Made by a program: the position numbers and the translations under genes
Assembly (NCBI GenBank): GCA_045535935.1
Contig: JAZSMO010000039.1
Coordinates: forward strand, 30,413-94,412
DNA length: 64,000 nt
Source: SVFI01 sp045535935
Lineage (GTDB): Bacteria; Bacillota; Clostridia; Lachnospirales; Lachnospiraceae
Direction: 5' to 3'
Notes under the pieces: generated by a model
Told to the model about the DNA's origin: nothing
What the model saw: only the letters and a program-made list of their open reading frames with translations
Database searches by the model: none
Shown here: piece after piece, positions 61,810 to 64,000 of the stretch
How positions within the stretch are numbered: the first letter of the stretch is position 1
How the letters are laid out: the number at the start of each line of letters is the position of its first letter

Positions 61810-63942
61810 TTATTTATAAAATTCAAGTTCTAAACTGTCCCACAGCAATTCATCCATGTGTTCTGACTTAAAATCCAACCGCCGGATTTCTTCCTGCTGC
61901 GTAAAATACGGACTGCAGATTACAGGAAGCAGATAAACATCTCCATCAAGTGCGAATTCAAATTCTGCCCTTTTATCCGACGAAACATCACTTTCCATTT
62001 CCATCGTCACAGTCACACTTTGTTCGGCAGAACCATGGCCGTTCGTTTCTTTCTTTAATGACAGACCGTCCATTTTTATCGCACATATTTCACTACCTGA
62101 CAGCGGCTCATCAAATTCTACGCAAAAGCCGGTTTCCGTGGCAACAATCCGATAATCTTTATCTGTCTGCTCAAACAATTCCTGGACACCTATCTCCTCA
62201 CTGTTTGCACCGTAAACGGCCGGCAGATAACCCAGATATTTTTTGTGCATCAGCTGTGCAAACGCCTCTGCATTCTGCTGTGCTCCCTCTACCGGGTTTT
62301 CACCGCGCACGAGATATATGACATTTTCATATTTGTACGGTACATAATCCTTCGACATCAAATAACGGTACAATTCCATGCAGCGATAGGAAAACGGTGC
62401 ATCGTCAAAACGGATTTCCGGCGCTGCCAATATCACATCCGGAAGATTTTTTTCCAGCATGGAAATCGCCTTTTCCTGCATAACCGCATTACTGATATTA
62501 TATGCGGAAGAATACGGTAAATAGGATGGCAAATCAAAAATAACCGCATTTGCCACTGCGTTCGTAATATCAAATATCGTTTTTCCCTGCTTGGTCACCG
62601 CTGCTGTCACCGTATGCAGATTTTGAATTCCAAGCAGTGTGTTTCCCTGCACAAACCCTGTTCCGAGTTGTGGTATATCCACAGAGTCACCGGATACATA
62701 GACCACAGGATCTTCCACATCCTGTCCCATAATACTCGCATCTACATACGCCGGAATTTCCCTTTCCAAAACCATGGTTTCCGCTGTTATTGTCGGCGAA
62801 ATACCGGAAAGCAAAATTGCCAGCGAAAGGAACGCCGTATATATTGCGGCCGCTTCCTTATATCGTCCGGATTTATCCTGCGCTCTTTCGTGTAAAAAAG
62901 TCACCGCAGTAATTACAAGGAAAATAACACCCAGAACACCGGCCCTCAGACCTTCATCGTATCTGACGAACGCATAATTAATCAAAACGAGAAATCCTGT
63001 CAAATATGTGACAAACATCTCTCCCGCACCCGTTTTTTTCTTTTGAAAAGCATATATAAAACAGACAAACAGAGGGATGACAAAGGAGAACGCCGTAACG
63101 AAAAACATACCTTTTTCATTGACAATTCCCGGAACGAGATAGGCTCCTACCTCTGATACCTCCGAAAACATTTCCATTCCGTTGACATATAATGTCGTTC
63201 CTGTATTTTCTGCCAGATAGCGGGCAATCTGTAAAAAGAGCGGAATAAACGCTATTCCCAGCACAAACAATGCTCCCCAGGCTATCCCTATAACTATACG
63301 TCTTTTTTTCTCTGTATGGCGAAATTCATCAAATTGCAGCGAAAAATCTCTTTTCAAACGATAAAGTACCATCGGCAGGAAAGCCACTGCCGCTGCTCCG
63401 CCGATCGATGCGTTCCACGCAATTGCAATGATGGAGAGCAATGTCCATGCATACAGACTCTGCATTCCCTTTTTTACCTTGTGGGAGAACATGACCGCAA
63501 ACAGAATCAACAAAAACCAATATCGCATTCCGGCATTCCTCACCACATACGGTATGAAGAAATATGCAAGAAACAGCCCCTGTCGCTTATCCTTCACAAA
63601 AAACCAAATAACAGATGCAAGAAGCATCGCTGCGAGCAGATCACCGACCACCTTGGATGCGTTCAGCGCCATATAGGACCCATCAAAAAACAGGTAATTG
63701 ATCACTCCATAATAGTAATCACAAAGTCCGTGTATCGGTATCACATCCAGATACGGTAATTTACCATAGGACATTAGCTGCTGCATCGGCATGGTAATCT
63801 CGCCATTATGAAAATAATCAATGCTCAGCATTCCCTCCGGCTGCGTAAAACAGCGCAGAAGCGAAAGCATTACGACCGAAGAAAACGTGATGTCAGATCC
63901 GACTTTATATCTCTCATAAAAACCAAGTGCAAGCAGAATCAC
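61810..63942 (-). CDS. Large polytopic membrane protein of unknown function
   Basis: A 710-residue protein with ten to twelve membrane segments in residues 1-400 and a soluble C-terminal part (about 440-710). The layout recalls glycosyltransferase-C or lipid-linked sugar transferase proteins, but I do not recognise a family. In frame, a TGA closes the reading at 63970-63972, so the gene starts between 63969 and 63942; the best visible start is GTG at 63942, without a good ribosome site. A frameshift or a start just missed at the edge is possible. Confidence 0.6.
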   Translation of the reverse strand: MILLALGFYERYKVGSDITFSSVVMLSLLRCFTQPEGMLSIDYFHNGEITMPMQQLMSYGKLPYLDVIPIHGLCDYYYGVINYLFFDGSYMALNASKVVGDLLAAMLLASVIWFFVKDKRQGLFLAYFFIPYVVRNAGMRYWFLLILFAVMFSHKVKKGMQSLYAWTLLSIIAIAWNASIGGAAAVAFLPMVLYRLKRDFSLQFDEFRHTEKKRRIVIGIAWGALFVLGIAFIPLFLQIARYLAENTGTTLYVNGMEMFSEVSEVGAYLVPGIVNEKGMFFVTAFSFVIPLFVCFIYAFQKKKTGAGEMFVTYLTGFLVLINYAFVRYDEGLRAGVLGVIFLVITAVTFLHERAQDKSGRYKEAAAIYTAFLSLAILLSGISPTITAETMVLEREIPAYVDASIMGQDVEDPVVYVSGDSVDIPQLGTGFVQGNTLLGIQNLHTVTAAVTKQGKTIFDITNAVANAVIFDLPSYLPYSSAYNISNAVMQEKAISMLEKNLPDVILAAPEIRFDDAPFSYRCMELYRYLMSKDYVPYKYENVIYLVRGENPVEGAQQNAEAFAQLMHKKYLGYLPAVYGANSEEIGVQELFEQTDKDYRIVATETGFCVEFDEPLSGSEICAIKMDGLSLKKETNGHGSAEQSVTVTMEMESDVSSDKRAEFEFALDGDVYLLPVICSPYFTQQEEIRRLDFKSEHMDELLWDSLELEFYK

Positions 63943-64000
63943 GCACAGGAGGACGCAGAACCATTTCCATCAAGTCGGATCGTAGCCATGTCGTTCTGTG

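Overview
This window looks like chromosomal DNA of an anaerobic, spore-forming Firmicute, most likely a member of the Lachnospiraceae (class Clostridia). The grounds are a Gpr spore protease, low to mid GC content, strong GGAGG ribosome sites, NhaC-type antiporters, aldo/keto reductases with C-terminal ferredoxin-like clusters, class III fructose-bisphosphatase, DUF1836, DUF6472 and TIGR04002 family proteins, and secreted proteins with a fibronectin-III-like lysine-rich tail. I do not assign a species. Nothing here looks like a prophage, conjugative element, insertion sequence or CRISPR array, and I found no tRNA or rRNA gene.

Layout. 0-6 kb: rpsT, gpr, a TPM-domain/zinc-ribbon pair and a three-gene polar amino acid ABC transporter whose binding protein appears circularly permuted; a 219-bp imperfect palindrome follows. 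6-13.4 kb: an eight-gene minus-strand run (SDR, two ferredoxin-type aldo/keto reductases, ECF S component, DUF1893, two NhaC antiporters, DUF6472). 13.5-16.4 kb: a vitamin B6-like operon (pyridoxal kinase, TIGR04002 membrane protein, radical SAM, SseB-macro fusion) with an operator-like inverted repeat on its promoter. 16.5-22.7 kb: a hybrid histidine kinase with a pseudo-receiver/receiver partner, then convergent DUF2207 and LemA genes. 22.8-28.1 kb: a five-gene run holding a homospermidine-synthase-like enzyme, an unrecognised protein and a glutathionylspermidine-synthase-family ATP-grasp ligase, a possible polyamine-conjugate pathway. 28.3-31 kb: a small decayed patch (ORF6N gene with an internal deletion, a GNAT pseudogene, a frameshifted MazF/PemK toxin).

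31.3-37.6 kb: rlmD, a small acidic membrane protein, pcrA, an EamA transporter and an orphan NMT1-type binding protein. 37.7-41 kb: an AgrC/AgrA-like kinase and LytTR regulator below a secreted protein whose promoter carries a 21-bp-spaced direct repeat, as expected for a LytTR operator. 41-47 kb: LysM protein, GreA-family factor, cation diffusion facilitator, a bifunctional amidase/GH25 lysozyme and DUF1836. 47-50 kb: PHP phosphatase, YerC/TrpR-like regulator, cold-shock protein, eukaryotic-type HisA and a low-complexity lipoprotein. 50-64 kb: class III FBPase, dapB and dapA under a lysine riboswitch, a two-OB-fold SSB-like protein, typA/bipA, a YigZ protein, an ECF-type sigma factor with its probable anti-sigma factor, a class A penicillin-binding protein and a large membrane protein of unknown function near the window edge.

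The strongest signal outside ordinary annotation is a 10-mer, TTATGTAAAC (reverse complement GTTTACATAA), found exactly 17 times where well under one copy is expected. It occurs on both strands, in all four stop-free reading registers within genes and once between genes, with nine copies in the 5.8 kb from 31.6 to 37.4 kb. It therefore behaves as a DNA-level signal rather than a protein motif. Second is a pair of long inverted repeats, each just after a stop codon, with locus-specific arms but a nearly identical core of about 30 bp.
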